DNA of 64,000 bases from Crossiella sp. SN42 (GTDB lineage: Bacteria > Actinomycetota > Actinomycetes > Mycobacteriales > Pseudonocardiaceae): contig NZ_JAMHIV010000036.1 of the NCBI RefSeq assembly GCF_023897065.1, positions 44,238 to 108,237 on the forward strand, read 5' to 3'. Positions 50,197 through 59,296 of the stretch are shown piece after piece; positions within the stretch are counted from its first letter, which is position 1; each line of letters starts with the position of its first letter. The notes beneath the pieces are model-generated. The model did not search any database. It saw only the letters and a program-made list of their open reading frames with translations, and was not told the origin of the DNA. The position numbers and the translations under genes are program-made.

Positions 50197-50757
50197 GTGC
50201 GGGAGATCCAGGTGTTCGGAGCGCTGTGGCACCGGCTGCGCGGACGTCGGCTGGTGCCGGCGGGCGCGCGGACCATCGACTACGCGGGCGGGCTGGCCGC
50301 GCCGCTGCTGGTCGCGGTGGCGGCGGCGGTGATCGAGATCGTCGCCGGTGAGCTGCTGGCGCCCTGGCTCTGGCTGCGGCTGGTGCTGCTGGCGATCGGG
50401 GCCTACGGCCTGCTGTGGGTGCTGGGCCTGCTCGCCGCCACCAGGGTCTACCCGCACGCGGTCGGCCCGGCGGAGCTGCGGCTGCGGTTCGCCTGCTTCA
50501 CCGAGGTGGTGGTGCCGCTGACCAAGCTCGGCGCGGCGCGCAAGGAGTTCTGCGGCAGGCACGAGCGGATGATCGAGGTGGACGGCGGCACGCTGTCCTT
50601 CGCCTCGCTGGGCACCACCGGCGTGCTGGTCGAGCTGACCGAGCCGCACGAGGTCGACCTCGGCAAGCGCGGACGGCACCGGATCGAGCGGATCCGTTTG
50701 CACGCCGACGATCCGGCCGCCGCGGTGGCGGTGCTCAGCGGCGCCCGGCTACCGTGA
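50197..50757 (+). CDS. Hypothetical membrane protein with soluble tail
   Basis: A 186-aa protein: two transmembrane segments (LAAPLLVAVAAAVIEIVAGELL and LRLVLLAIGAYGLLWVLGLLAA), then a cytoplasmic or outer domain of about 100 residues rich in beta strands (LRLRFACFTEVVVPLTKLGAARKEF, GTLSFASLGTTGVLVELTEPHEVDLG). GTG 50197 has GGGGG five bases upstream. Its stop overlaps the MerR start (GTGA). Unrecognised family; it might sense or transduce a signal for the MerR protein (inference). Confidence 0.6.
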   Translation: MREIQVFGALWHRLRGRRLVPAGARTIDYAGGLAAPLLVAVAAAVIEIVAGELLAPWLWLRLVLLAIGAYGLLWVLGLLAATRVYPHAVGPAELRLRFACFTEVVVPLTKLGAARKEFCGRHERMIEVDGGTLSFASLGTTGVLVELTEPHEVDLGKRGRHRIERIRLHADDPAAAVAVLSGARLP

Positions 50758-51518
50758 GGATCGTGCTGACCATCGGGGAGGTGGCCCGGCTCGCGGGCAC
50801 CACCGTGAAGGCCGTGCGGCACTACCACGCGCACGGCCTGCTCCCCGAACCCGGCCGCGACCACGCGGGCTACCGGCGTTACGGGGCAACGGCCCTGGTC
50901 CGGCTGCTGCGGATCCGGCGGCTGCGCGAACTGGGCCTGTCCGTGCCGCGGATCCGCGAACTGCTCGGCGACGGCCCGGCCACCGTGCGCGCGGCCCTGG
51001 ACGAGCTGGACCGGGAGCTGGCGCGGCGGCAGCGCGAGATCGAGGAACAGCGCGGGAAGATCGCCGAACTGCGATCGTCCACAGTGGACCTCGACCTGCC
51101 GGAGCCGGTGGCCGCGGTCTTCGACCGGCTGGAGCTCGACGGCGTGCCGGCCGAGATGCTGGAGCTGGAGAAGAGCGCGGTGCTGCTGCTGCACGCGCTG
51201 GCCCCCGAGCACGCCGGCGCGGTGGCCGGGTTCTGCCGGCAGGTGTGGCAGGAGCACCGCGAGCTGTCCCAGCGGATCGCCGACCGCCTCCAGGCCCTCG
51301 CCGACGCGCCGGTGGACGACCCTGGGATCGAGCTGCTGGTCGAGGACCTGGCCGCGCTGGTCCAGACGGGGGAGTGGGGCGCGGTGACCGGCGGCTCGGC
51401 CGAGCGGCACGGCCCCGCGCTGATGGCCGACTACCTGAGCGGGTTCTCCCCGGCCCAGCGCCGGGCGCTCACGCTGCTGGCGGAACGGCTGCCCGCACCC
51501 GCCCGGCCACCTGGGTGA
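50754..51518 (+). CDS. MerR-family regulator
   Basis: A 254-aa protein: N-terminal winged helix VLTIGEVARLAGTTVKAVRHYHAHGLLPEPGRDHAGYRRYG, a coiled coil (LDELDRELARRQREIEEQRGKIAEL) and a C-terminal helical effector domain. Such proteins activate promoters with 19-20-base spacers; the FMN reductase promoter at 49508 fits. GTG 50754 overlaps the upstream stop; GTG 50763 is an alternative. Its last 50 bases overlap the convergent DUF2165 gene. Confidence 0.88.
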   Translation: MRIVLTIGEVARLAGTTVKAVRHYHAHGLLPEPGRDHAGYRRYGATALVRLLRIRRLRELGLSVPRIRELLGDGPATVRAALDELDRELARRQREIEEQRGKIAELRSSTVDLDLPEPVAAVFDRLELDGVPAEMLELEKSAVLLLHALAPEHAGAVAGFCRQVWQEHRELSQRIADRLQALADAPVDDPGIELLVEDLAALVQTGEWGAVTGGSAERHGPALMADYLSGFSPAQRRALTLLAERLPAPARPPG

Positions 51519-51984
51519 CGATCAGCACCAGCCCGCCGATGATCACGTTCTGCAGCGCGGCCTGCAATCCGTTCCACTGCTTGGACTGCCACATGCAGAA
51601 CCACTCGCCGCCGATGGCGATGAACCCGCCGCCGAAGAGCAGCAGCTGCATGCTCAGCCCGAGGCCGCTGATCCGGCGCGCGACCTCCACATCGGCGCGC
51701 ACCCAGCTGACCGTGGCGATGACCAGCACGATCGCGGTGGCCGCCTCCCAGGCGATGATCAGCACGTAGGCGATGTTCACCAGCGCGGGGCTGGTGATCG
51801 CCCGCCACATCGTGTTCGGCGACTTGAACGTGGTGTCCATGGCGAACACGTGCTGGACGAAGGCGTGGTTGGTGCCGAAGTCGGTGAGGTTGTTGAAGAC
51901 CACCAGGGCCAGGTAGAGCGCGGTGACGCCGGTCAGCACCGCGCCCACGGTGCGCGGTCCGCCCAAACCGATCAGGAGACGCAT
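51469..51984 (-). CDS. DUF2165 small membrane protein
   Basis: A 171-aa protein with four hydrophobic segments: VGAVLTGVTALYLALVVFNNLTDFGTNHAFVQHV, IAYVLIIAWEAATAIVLVIA, MQLLLFGGGFIAIGGEWFCMW and NVIIGGLVLIVTQVAG. The NLTDFGTNHAFVQHVFAMDTTF block is characteristic of DUF2165. ATG 51984. Its 3' 50 bases overlap the MerR gene end to end. Confidence 0.85.
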   Translation of the reverse strand: MRLLIGLGGPRTVGAVLTGVTALYLALVVFNNLTDFGTNHAFVQHVFAMDTTFKSPNTMWRAITSPALVNIAYVLIIAWEAATAIVLVIATVSWVRADVEVARRISGLGLSMQLLLFGGGFIAIGGEWFCMWQSKQWNGLQAALQNVIIGGLVLIVTQVAGRVRAAVPPAA

Positions 51985-51998
51985 AGCCGGACTCTAGG

Positions 51999-54900
51999 TC
52001 ACTGGTCCTGGCAGGGAGGCTCGTAGTCCAGCTGGGGCAGGTGACGACGCCACTGGTCCTCGGTGAGCACGTCCCTGGTGCGCGCGCACACCCGCTGCCG
52101 CGCGTTCTCCAGGTTCAGGTCCCACAGCCGCAGCGTGTTGTCCGAGCCCGGGGTGGCCAGGAACTGGCCGTCAGGGCTGTACACCGGACTGCTCCAGGTG
52201 GCGAAGCTGGTGGTCAGCGGCACGCCGACCGGCTCGCCCCCGGGCACCGACCAGCGCCGCACGGTGCGATCCGCGCTGCCGCTGACCAGTGTTTTCCCGT
52301 CCGGGCTGAAGTTGACCCGGTTGACGCTCTCGGTGTGCCCGGTCAGCACCTTGCCCGGCACCGGATGCCGCGGATCGGTCAGGTCCCAGAGCCGGATGGT
52401 GTTGTCCCCGCCGCCGCTGGCAAGGGTCTTGCCGTCCGGGCTCAGCTCGGCGGTGCGCACCGCCTCGGTGTGCCCGCTCAGCGGCTCGCCGATCGCGGCC
52501 GGCCGGGCCGGGTCGGTCAGGTCCCACAGCCGGATCCGGTGGTCGTCGCTGGCCGAGACCAGGGTCTTGCCGTCAGGGGTGAAGCGCAGCGAGGTGATCG
52601 ACCCGGTGTGCGCCTCGGTGGGCGTGCCCAGTGGGCGCGGGCGGGCCGGCTCGCTGACGTCGATGAGCTGGATCATGTTGTTGTCCATGGGCGCGGCCAG
52701 CAGCTTGCCGTCCGGGCTGAACCGGATCGGCAGGCTGTACTTCTGCCCGCCGGGGATCGGCGCGCCGACCGGGGCCGGCTTGGCCGGGTCGGTGACGTCC
52801 CAGAGCCGGATGGTGCGGTCGGTGGAGGCCGAGGCCAGCAGCTTGCCGTCGCCGCGGAAGGTCACCCACCACACCGGGTCGGTGTGCGCGTTGTCGATGG
52901 CGGCCAGCGCCTGGGGCGCGTTCGGATCGGCCACGTCCCAGAGCCGGATGGTGCGGTCGCCGCCGCCGGTGGCCAGCACCCGGCCGTCCGGGCGGAACTC
53001 CGGCGTGCCGACCGCGACCGCGTGGCCCACCAGCGCGCCGCTGGGCAGCGACCACAGCCGGGCCGCGCCGTCCTCGCCGCCGACGGCCAGGCTGCGCCCG
53101 TCCGGGCTGAACGCGACCGCGTACAGCTCGTTGTTGCGGCCGGTCAGCTGCGGCCCGAACTGGGTGACCCCGGCCGGGTTGCTGATGTTCCACAGCCGCG
53201 CGGTGCCGTCCGCGGAGGCGGAGGCGAGCAGGTTCTGGGTGCGGCTGAAGGCCACCGACCACACCTGCGCGGAATGCCCGACCACCGGTGGACCGGCCGG
53301 GTTGACCGCGGCCGGATCGCTGAGGTCCCACAGCCGGATCGTCCGGTCGTCGCTGCCGGAGGCCAGCAGCTTGCCGTCCGGGCTGAAGGCCACCGAGTGC
53401 AGTCCGGCCAGGTGCCCGGTGAGCGGGCGGCCGATCGGGGTGACCCGCGCCGGATCGCGCACGTCCCACAGCCGGATCTGGGTGTCGTCGCTGCCGGTGG
53501 CCAGCATGGTCCCGTCCGCGCTGAAGGCCAGCGAGCGGACCTGGCCGCTGTGCCCGGCCAGCGGCTCACCGATCCTGGCCGGCCGGGCCGGGTCGCGGAC
53601 GTCCCACAGCCGCGCGGTCTGGTCCTCGTTCGCGGTGGCCAGGGTGCGGCCGTCCGGGCTGAACGCGAGCAGGTACGCGGTGCCACCGCCGGTGTTCAGC
53701 GGCCGCCCGAGCAGCCGCGCGCTCGCCGGGTCGGTGACGTCCCAGAGCCGGATGGTGTTGTCCGCGCCGGTGGTGGCCAGCGTCTTGCCGTCCGGGCTGA
53801 ACACCGCGGAGCTGAGCCACTTGGCGTGCCCGGTCAGCGGCTGGCCGAGCTGGCGCGGGCGGGTCCGGTCGGTGACGTCCCAGAGCCGCGCGGTGCCGTC
53901 GTAGCCCGCGGTGGCCAGGGTCCTGCCGTCCGGGCTGAACGAGGTCAGGTAGACCGCGCCCTTGTGCCCGGTCAGGCCGGTGGCCAGGGGCAGCTGCTGG
54001 GTGGCCAGCACCCGGCTGCGCACCTCGGTGTCGCCAGGGCGGAGCTGGTGCGCGACCAGGCTGAGCTGGGCCGAGAGCGAGGGGTCGGTGTCCAGCACCC
54101 GGTCCGCCTCGGCCATCACCTGGCGGAACTGCGCCTCGTCCCGCTGCTCCAGGGTGACCACCGCGGCCACCGAGGCGATCAGCGCGAGCACGCACACCGC
54201 GGCTACCGCGGCCCGGCGCAGCCACACCGCGCGCCGCCACTGCCGGGTGGAGGTGGCCAGGAACTGCCGGGCAAGCTCGGTCGGCCCGGCGCTGGCCACG
54301 GCCTGCCTGCTGGTCTGCAGCCGGGCGCCGCGGTAGAGCAGCGAGGCGTCCCGGCCCTGCGCGGCCCAGGTCTTGGCGTCCTCTTCCAGGCGCTGCCGGG
54401 TGAGGTGGCCCTCGCGGTCCTGGTCCAGCCAGCCGTGCAGCCGGGGCCAGGCCCGCAGCAGGGCCTCGTGGGTGATCTCCACCGACTCCGCGTCCAGGGT
54501 GACCAGCCGGGCCGAGACCAGGGTCTCCAGCGCGGCTTCGGTCGCGGCCCGGTCCGGCGCCTGCGCCAGCACCTCGTCCCGGCTGGCCCGGCGGCGGGTG
54601 TCCTCGGTGTCCTCGCCGATCCGGACCAGCCGCAGCAGCAGCGGCCGGGCCGCTGCTTGCCCCGCGGCGTCCAGCTCGGCCCAGGCCCGTTCCGCGGTGG
54701 CCGCGACCGCGCCCTGGATGCCGCCGGCCGCCCGGTACCCGGCCACGGTCAGCCGCCCGCCCTGGCGGTGCTGCCAGGTGGCCAGCAGCGCGTGCGAGAG
54801 CAGCGGCAGCGCGCCCGCGTCGTAGGTGTCCTTCTCCCCGCGCACCCGGCCGCGCCGCTCGCTCACGCCGAGATCGCGCAGCAGCAGCTCGACCAGCCCG

Positions 54901-55868
54901 GTCTCCAGCTGCAGGCCGACCGCGCGGGCCGGGGCGGTGACCGCGGCGCGCAGCTCGGCCACCGTCATCGGGCCCAGCACCAGGTGCCGGTCCTGCAACG
55001 CGGCGACCAGCTCGGGGTGGTCCAGGCAGCGGCCGTAGAAGTCGGCGCGCAGCCCGAGCACCACCAGGGCGGGCCCCTCGGTGGCGGCCAGGTGCAGCAG
55101 CCGGATGAAGGTGCGCCGGGCCTCCTGGTCGGGGCAGAGGGTGAAGACCTCCTCGAACTGGTCCACGATGATCACCCGGCGCTGCTCGCCGAGCGCCTCC
55201 TGGACCTGCGCCGCGGTCTCCGCCTCGGCCATCCCGGGCAGGTGCCGGTCCAGCTCCTTGACCGGGTGCACGCCAGGGGTGAGCAGGGTGACCGGCCAGT
55301 CCACGGTCTCGGCGCCGGTGGCCAGCGCGGGCACCAGCCCGGCCCGCAGCAGCGAGGACTTGCCCGCCCCCGACGCGCCGACCAGCATGGCGAGCCCGTC
55401 GCCGGCGCGCAGCAGGCGGAGCAGGGCGGCGGTGGCCCGTTCCCGGCCGAAGAAGTGCGGCGAGTTCTCCGGCTGGAAGGCGGCCAGTCCCCGGTACGGG
55501 CACAGCGTCTCATCCGGCGGCGGCTCGGCCTCCTCCACCGGGCTGGCCTGCGCGGCCGACCACAGCTCCCGCCAGCCGTCCCGGTCGTAGAGGCCGGGCA
55601 GCACGGGCACCGACCGCCGGGCCCGCGCCTCGCCGATGAGGATCTCCAGCACCACGGCCAGCCCGGCGAACCGGGCAGGCACGTTGCGGCCGCGCCGCCA
55701 GTCGCTGATCCGCTGGGTGGTCACCTGGACCGGCCTGCCGCGCTCGTCGGTGCGCCTGGCACGCGCCACCGACTCGGCGACCCGCTTCAGCGGTGGGTCA
55801 CCGGCTTCGGCGTACAGCAGCGCGAATCGTTCGGCGAAGGCCGCGCGGGCCCCGGATGCGACCGACAA
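51999..55868 (-). CDS. HTH-STAND NTPase with 14 WD40 repeats
   Basis: A 1289-aa signalling protein. Residues about 1-80: Xre-type HTH (VTTQRISDWRRGRNVPARFAGL). Residues about 120-500: STAND/novel NTPase module with YRGLAAFQPENSPHFFGRE, Walker A GASGAGKSSLL (about residue 165) and Walker B RRVIIVDQFEEVF. A single transmembrane helix (AVWLRRAAVAAVCVLALIASV) near 595 precedes 14 WD40 blades (about 640-1260), enough for two seven-bladed propellers; the tail ends CQDQ. The start is uncertain: TTG 55868 has GGGGAGAG eight bases upstream; another TTG lies at 55904. Members act as regulators or conflict proteins; the ligand is unknown. Confidence 0.85.
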   Translation of the reverse strand: MSVASGARAAFAERFALLYAEAGDPPLKRVAESVARARRTDERGRPVQVTTQRISDWRRGRNVPARFAGLAVVLEILIGEARARRSVPVLPGLYDRDGWRELWSAAQASPVEEAEPPPDETLCPYRGLAAFQPENSPHFFGRERATAALLRLLRAGDGLAMLVGASGAGKSSLLRAGLVPALATGAETVDWPVTLLTPGVHPVKELDRHLPGMAEAETAAQVQEALGEQRRVIIVDQFEEVFTLCPDQEARRTFIRLLHLAATEGPALVVLGLRADFYGRCLDHPELVAALQDRHLVLGPMTVAELRAAVTAPARAVGLQLETGLVELLLRDLGVSERRGRVRGEKDTYDAGALPLLSHALLATWQHRQGGRLTVAGYRAAGGIQGAVAATAERAWAELDAAGQAAARPLLLRLVRIGEDTEDTRRRASRDEVLAQAPDRAATEAALETLVSARLVTLDAESVEITHEALLRAWPRLHGWLDQDREGHLTRQRLEEDAKTWAAQGRDASLLYRGARLQTSRQAVASAGPTELARQFLATSTRQWRRAVWLRRAAVAAVCVLALIASVAAVVTLEQRDEAQFRQVMAEADRVLDTDPSLSAQLSLVAHQLRPGDTEVRSRVLATQQLPLATGLTGHKGAVYLTSFSPDGRTLATAGYDGTARLWDVTDRTRPRQLGQPLTGHAKWLSSAVFSPDGKTLATTGADNTIRLWDVTDPASARLLGRPLNTGGGTAYLLAFSPDGRTLATANEDQTARLWDVRDPARPARIGEPLAGHSGQVRSLAFSADGTMLATGSDDTQIRLWDVRDPARVTPIGRPLTGHLAGLHSVAFSPDGKLLASGSDDRTIRLWDLSDPAAVNPAGPPVVGHSAQVWSVAFSRTQNLLASASADGTARLWNISNPAGVTQFGPQLTGRNNELYAVAFSPDGRSLAVGGEDGAARLWSLPSGALVGHAVAVGTPEFRPDGRVLATGGGDRTIRLWDVADPNAPQALAAIDNAHTDPVWWVTFRGDGKLLASASTDRTIRLWDVTDPAKPAPVGAPIPGGQKYSLPIRFSPDGKLLAAPMDNNMIQLIDVSEPARPRPLGTPTEAHTGSITSLRFTPDGKTLVSASDDHRIRLWDLTDPARPAAIGEPLSGHTEAVRTAELSPDGKTLASGGGDNTIRLWDLTDPRHPVPGKVLTGHTESVNRVNFSPDGKTLVSGSADRTVRRWSVPGGEPVGVPLTTSFATWSSPVYSPDGQFLATPGSDNTLRLWDLNLENARQRVCARTRDVLTEDQWRRHLPQLDYEPPCQDQ

Positions 55869-56036
55869 CCGACATGCTCTCCCCGCTCCCCAGCGCTCCG
55901 CCAATCCGGACCGGAAAACTCATCCTATGCAGGTGACCTGCACCTTCGGGCATCCGGTCCGGTGCGGACAGTGCGGCGGACAACCGGGGCTTGAAAGGTT
56001 GACCCAGCGAAGAGGTGTCCATGGGATCGGCGGGAA

Positions 56037-56077
56037 GCGCTGCTGAGAGTCCAACTGGGGGTACTTCTCAGCGGCGC
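56037..56077 (-). terminator. Terminator overlapping the MFS gene stop
   Basis: GCGCTGCTGAGA (56037-56048) pairs with TCTCAGCGGCGC (56066-56077) with one G-U pair, 17-base loop. The right arm includes the MFS stop codon; read leftward it ends the MFS transcript. Confidence 0.5.
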
Positions 56078-57516
56078 GTCTCTGCCTCCTCCACCGGGAC
56101 ACCTTCCGCGTCTTCGGCATCCACGTCATACCCGACTGGCTCCCAGCGCACCAGCAGCAGGGCGAGCAGCCCCAGCGCGGGCGCGAGCGCGATGACCCAG
56201 AACACGCCGGTCCCCAGGCTCGCGCTCAGCACCGGGAACAGGAACAGGGACACCGTGGAGCCGATGCGCAGCATCCCCTGGTTGAACCCGACACCCATCC
56301 CGCGCAGCGAGGTCGGGTAGCTCAGCGTCGCGAAGGTCATGTAGTTCGCGCCCGGCCCCCAGCCCTGGGCGAACAGGAACGCCCCCAGCGCGAGCAGCGC
56401 GGCCACCGCCAGCTCCGGCCCGCTGGGCCGCCCGATCAGCGCGAGCGCGACCAGCGCGGCCAGCTGCACCGCGAACCCGAGCGCGGTCAGCTGCCACGCG
56501 CCCCGGCTGCGCACCCAGCGGATGCCGAGCAGGCCGCCGGTGACCGCGAAGCACACGTTGAGCACCAGCGAGGCGCTGATCGTGGTCAGCGGCCCCTGGG
56601 CGAGGAACCCGGCGATGATCACCGGCAGGCCGTAGGCGACCGCGTTGTAGCCGAAGGTCTGGGCCAGCGCCACGGCGAGGGAGAGCCAGGTGCGGCGGCG
56701 GTAGGTGCGGTTGAACAGCCGCCCGAACTCCGCCCGGACCGACCGCTTCGGCGCCGTGACCACGGTCGCTTCCGGCGCCACGACCGCGTTGACCCCGTAG
56801 GACCTGCGCAGGATCGCCGCGGCGCCCTCCAGGTCGCCCTGGCCGGCGGCCCAGGCAGGCGACTCGTTCATGTAGCGGTGCCGCACCAGCAGCACGACCA
56901 GCGCGGGCACCGCGCCGAAGCCGACGGTGAACCGCCACAGCACGCCGTGGTTCTCGGCCGGGATCAGGAAGTACAGGCCGAGGATGATCAGGTAGCAGGC
57001 GCTGGTGGCCACGAACCAGGCCGCCGACCAGGACGCGGTGCGCGAGCCCTTGCTGCCCTTGCCGCGCAGCCGGGAGAACTCGGCCAGAAAGGCCATCGCC
57101 ACCGGCAGGTCCATGCCGACGCCGACGCCCATCAGGAACCGGAACAGCACCAGCACCTCGGCGCTGGGCGCCAGCGCGCAGCCGAGCGCGGCCACCACGA
57201 AGAACAGCATGTCCGCCATGAACACCCGGTACCGGCCGATCTTGTCGACCAGGTAGCCGCCCCCGAGCGCGCCGACCACCGCACCGACCATGATCGAGGC
57301 GTTGACCACGCCCGCGCCCACCGGACTCAGGCCGAACTGCGCGGCGATGTCCCGCATGCCGTAGGCCAGCGAGCTGAAGTCGTAGGCGTCGATGAAGATG
57401 CCGCCCAGCGCGATGATCACGATCATGGTGGCGTGGCTGCCCCGCGCGGCCCCCGAGTTCACCAGGTCGGTGACATCGCGGGCCGAGCGGATCAGCACGG
57501 GTTCGGCCTGGCTCAC
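56068..57516 (-). CDS. MFS transporter, sugar/metabolite type
   Basis: A 482-aa protein with 12 predicted transmembrane helices. Sugar-porter-like marks: DKIGRYRVFMADML after helix 2-3 and RFLMGVGVGMDLPVAMAFLAEFSRLRGKGSKG, and YPTSLRGMGVGFNQG in the second half. Acidic C-terminal tail (DVDAEDAEGVPVEEAE). GTG 57516 is favoured (the frame continues to TTG 57552). Substrate unknown. Upstream of it, leftward, is the SDR gene with 65 bases between them. Confidence 0.88.
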   Translation of the reverse strand: MSQAEPVLIRSARDVTDLVNSGAARGSHATMIVIIALGGIFIDAYDFSSLAYGMRDIAAQFGLSPVGAGVVNASIMVGAVVGALGGGYLVDKIGRYRVFMADMLFFVVAALGCALAPSAEVLVLFRFLMGVGVGMDLPVAMAFLAEFSRLRGKGSKGSRTASWSAAWFVATSACYLIILGLYFLIPAENHGVLWRFTVGFGAVPALVVLLVRHRYMNESPAWAAGQGDLEGAAAILRRSYGVNAVVAPEATVVTAPKRSVRAEFGRLFNRTYRRRTWLSLAVALAQTFGYNAVAYGLPVIIAGFLAQGPLTTISASLVLNVCFAVTGGLLGIRWVRSRGAWQLTALGFAVQLAALVALALIGRPSGPELAVAALLALGAFLFAQGWGPGANYMTFATLSYPTSLRGMGVGFNQGMLRIGSTVSLFLFPVLSASLGTGVFWVIALAPALGLLALLLVRWEPVGYDVDAEDAEGVPVEEAETRR

Positions 57517-57581
57517 CGGGGCAGTCTGCGAACCCCGCCACGCCGTGGGCAACTCGTTCCGCCAGGTGGGAACGATTCGGC

Positions 57582-58313
57582 TCAGATGCCGAGCCCGCCG
57601 TCGACGTGCAGCTCGGCGCCGGTGATGTAGCCGGCGTCCGGCCCGGCCAGGAACACGATCGCGGCGGCCACCTCGGCGGGCCTGCCGTAGCGGCCGAGCG
57701 CGGTGAGCGCGGTCCGCTGCGCCGCGGCCTCGCCCTCGTTGGGGTTCATGTCGGTCTCGATCGGACCGGGGTGCACGGTGTTGACGGTGATCCCGCGCCC
57801 GCCGAGGTCCCGTGCCCAGCCCTTGGCGAAGACGGTGATCGCGGCTTTGGTGCCGGAGTACTCGGCCATGCCGCCGAAGGGCTGCCGGGTGGCCAGCACG
57901 CTGCCCACGTTGATGATCCGGCCACCGTCGCTGAGCAGCGGCGTGGCCGCGCGCACCGTGGCCGCCACCCCGCCGATGTTGACCGCCAGCTGCCGGTCCA
58001 GCTCCTCGTCCCCGGTGTCCCTCGCGGCCACCCCGGCGTTGTTGACCAGCACGTCGAGCCGCCCGAAGTGCTCGTGCACGGTCCGCACCAGCTCCTTCAC
58101 CTGTGCCGGGTCGGCCTGGTCCGCCTGCACCGCGAGTGCCCTGACCCCGGCCTCCTTCAGCTCCGAGACCACCGCCTCGGCCTTGTCCGGATTCGCCGTG
58201 TAGCTGATCGCGACCTCCGCCCCCGCCGCGCCCAGCGCCAGCGCGGTGGCCGCGCCGATCCCCCGCGAACCCCCGGTGACCAGCGCGACCTTGCCCGCAA
58301 GCTGCTTGCTCAT
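57582..58313 (-). CDS. Short-chain dehydrogenase/reductase, 3-oxoacyl reductase type
   Basis: A 243-aa classical SDR: cofactor motif TGGSRGIGAA, DVLVNNAGV (NNAG), catalytic Ser in NVGSVLAT, Tyr-x3-Lys in YSGTKAAITVF, and HPGPIETDM. Cofactor residues fit NADP. ATG 58313 has an adjacent ribosome-binding site. A 28-bp operator lies 12 bases upstream, so the gene is under specific repression or activation by an unlinked regulator. Confidence 0.92.
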   Translation of the reverse strand: MSKQLAGKVALVTGGSRGIGAATALALGAAGAEVAISYTANPDKAEAVVSELKEAGVRALAVQADQADPAQVKELVRTVHEHFGRLDVLVNNAGVAARDTGDEELDRQLAVNIGGVAATVRAATPLLSDGGRIINVGSVLATRQPFGGMAEYSGTKAAITVFAKGWARDLGGRGITVNTVHPGPIETDMNPNEGEAAAQRTALTALGRYGRPAEVAAAIVFLAGPDAGYITGAELHVDGGLGI

Positions 58314-58324
58314 GACCAGCTCCC

Positions 58325-58352
58325 TACTTCTGTAATGGCAAGTACAGAAGTA
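58325..58352. promoter_or_regulatory. Long perfect operator upstream of the SDR gene
   Basis: TACTTCTGTA, spacer ATGGCAAG, TACAGAAGTA: a perfect 10-bp inverted repeat 12 bases upstream of ATG 58313. The arm sequence and spacing resemble operators of HxlR-type regulators. No such regulator lies beside it. Confidence 0.7.
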
Positions 58353-58412
58353 GTCGACGTGTCACCTACCCGTCAAGGCCGTTATGTACCGTTCGTTAAA
58401 AAGTGCGCCCCG

Positions 58413-59189
58413 TCACGCTTCCCGGTGCACCTGGAACCCGGCGAAGCTCTGCGCCACCGGCATCAGCTCGATGGTGTTGACGTTCACGTGCGCGGGCTGC
58501 CCGGTGACCCAGTGCACGGTCTCCGCGATGTCCTCGGCGGTCAGCGGCTGCATCCCGTCGTACACCCCGGCCGCCTTGCCCGCGTCACCCTGGAACCGGA
58601 CCAGGGAGAACTCGGTGCCGCCGCACATGCCGGGCTCCACACAGGTCACCCGGACCCCGGTGCCGTGCAGGTCACTGCGCAGGTTGAGGCTGAACTGGTG
58701 CACGAACGCCTTGGTCCCGCCGTAGGCGTTGCCGCCGGGGTAGGGGTGCGTGCCCGCCACCGACCCGATGTTGACCACGTGCCCGCGCCGCCGCTCGACC
58801 ATCCCCGGCAACACCGCCCTGGTGCAGTAGAGCAACCCCTTGCAGTTGGTGTCGATCATCTGCTCCCAGTCCGCCAGCGAGGCCCGCTGCGCAGGCTCCA
58901 GCCCCAGCGCCAGCCCCGCGTTGTTGACCAGGACGTCAACCTCGGCGAACTCCGCGGGCAACCCGGCGACCACCTGCTCCACCGCGTGGTTGTCCCGCAC
59001 GTCCAGCTCCACCGGCAACACCAGGTCCCCGAACTCCCCGGCCAGCTCCGCCAGCTTGTCCTTGCGCCGCGCGGTCGCGATCACACGACTGCCCTCACCG
59101 GCGAACCGGCGGGCGATCGCCGCCCCGAACCCGGTGGACGCGCCGGTCACGAACACGGTCTTCGCCTGAGTGGTCACGGAAGTACTCAC
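58413..59189 (-). CDS. Short-chain dehydrogenase/reductase, YdfG-like
   Basis: A 258-aa classical SDR: TGASTGFGAAIARRFA, DVLVNNAGLALGLEPAQRA, catalytic Ser in NIGSVAGTHPYPGGNAYGGTK with Tyr-x3-Lys, and CVEPGMCGGTEFS. The sequence order is that of NADP-dependent 3-hydroxy acid/serine dehydrogenases (YdfG group). GTG 59189 follows GGAGAG. Separated from the other SDR by 99 bases and its own promoter. Confidence 0.9.
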   Translation of the reverse strand: MSTSVTTQAKTVFVTGASTGFGAAIARRFAGEGSRVIATARRKDKLAELAGEFGDLVLPVELDVRDNHAVEQVVAGLPAEFAEVDVLVNNAGLALGLEPAQRASLADWEQMIDTNCKGLLYCTRAVLPGMVERRRGHVVNIGSVAGTHPYPGGNAYGGTKAFVHQFSLNLRSDLHGTGVRVTCVEPGMCGGTEFSLVRFQGDAGKAAGVYDGMQPLTAEDIAETVHWVTGQPAHVNVNTIELMPVAQSFAGFQVHREA

Positions 59190-59296
59190 CGTTCTCTCCA
59201 GATGGGCCAGGTGCCCGTCCAGGCTATGCGGTGAGTGGCCGGAACTCCGGCGAATTCGGGGCGGGGGCGCCGCGGACAAAGGCGTGCTGAGAGAGC

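Noticed and set aside
52041..55994. 1317-codon plus-strand frame opposite the STAND-WD40 gene
   Set aside because: A shadow of the periodic WD40 coding sequence with biased Arg/Gly/Ala composition and no domain.
55798..56022. Short minus-strand frame beginning MSVVGRIRG before the STAND gene
   Set aside because: Starts out of frame inside the leader; it may only be a read of the same bases. TTG 55868 gives the domain-bearing frame.
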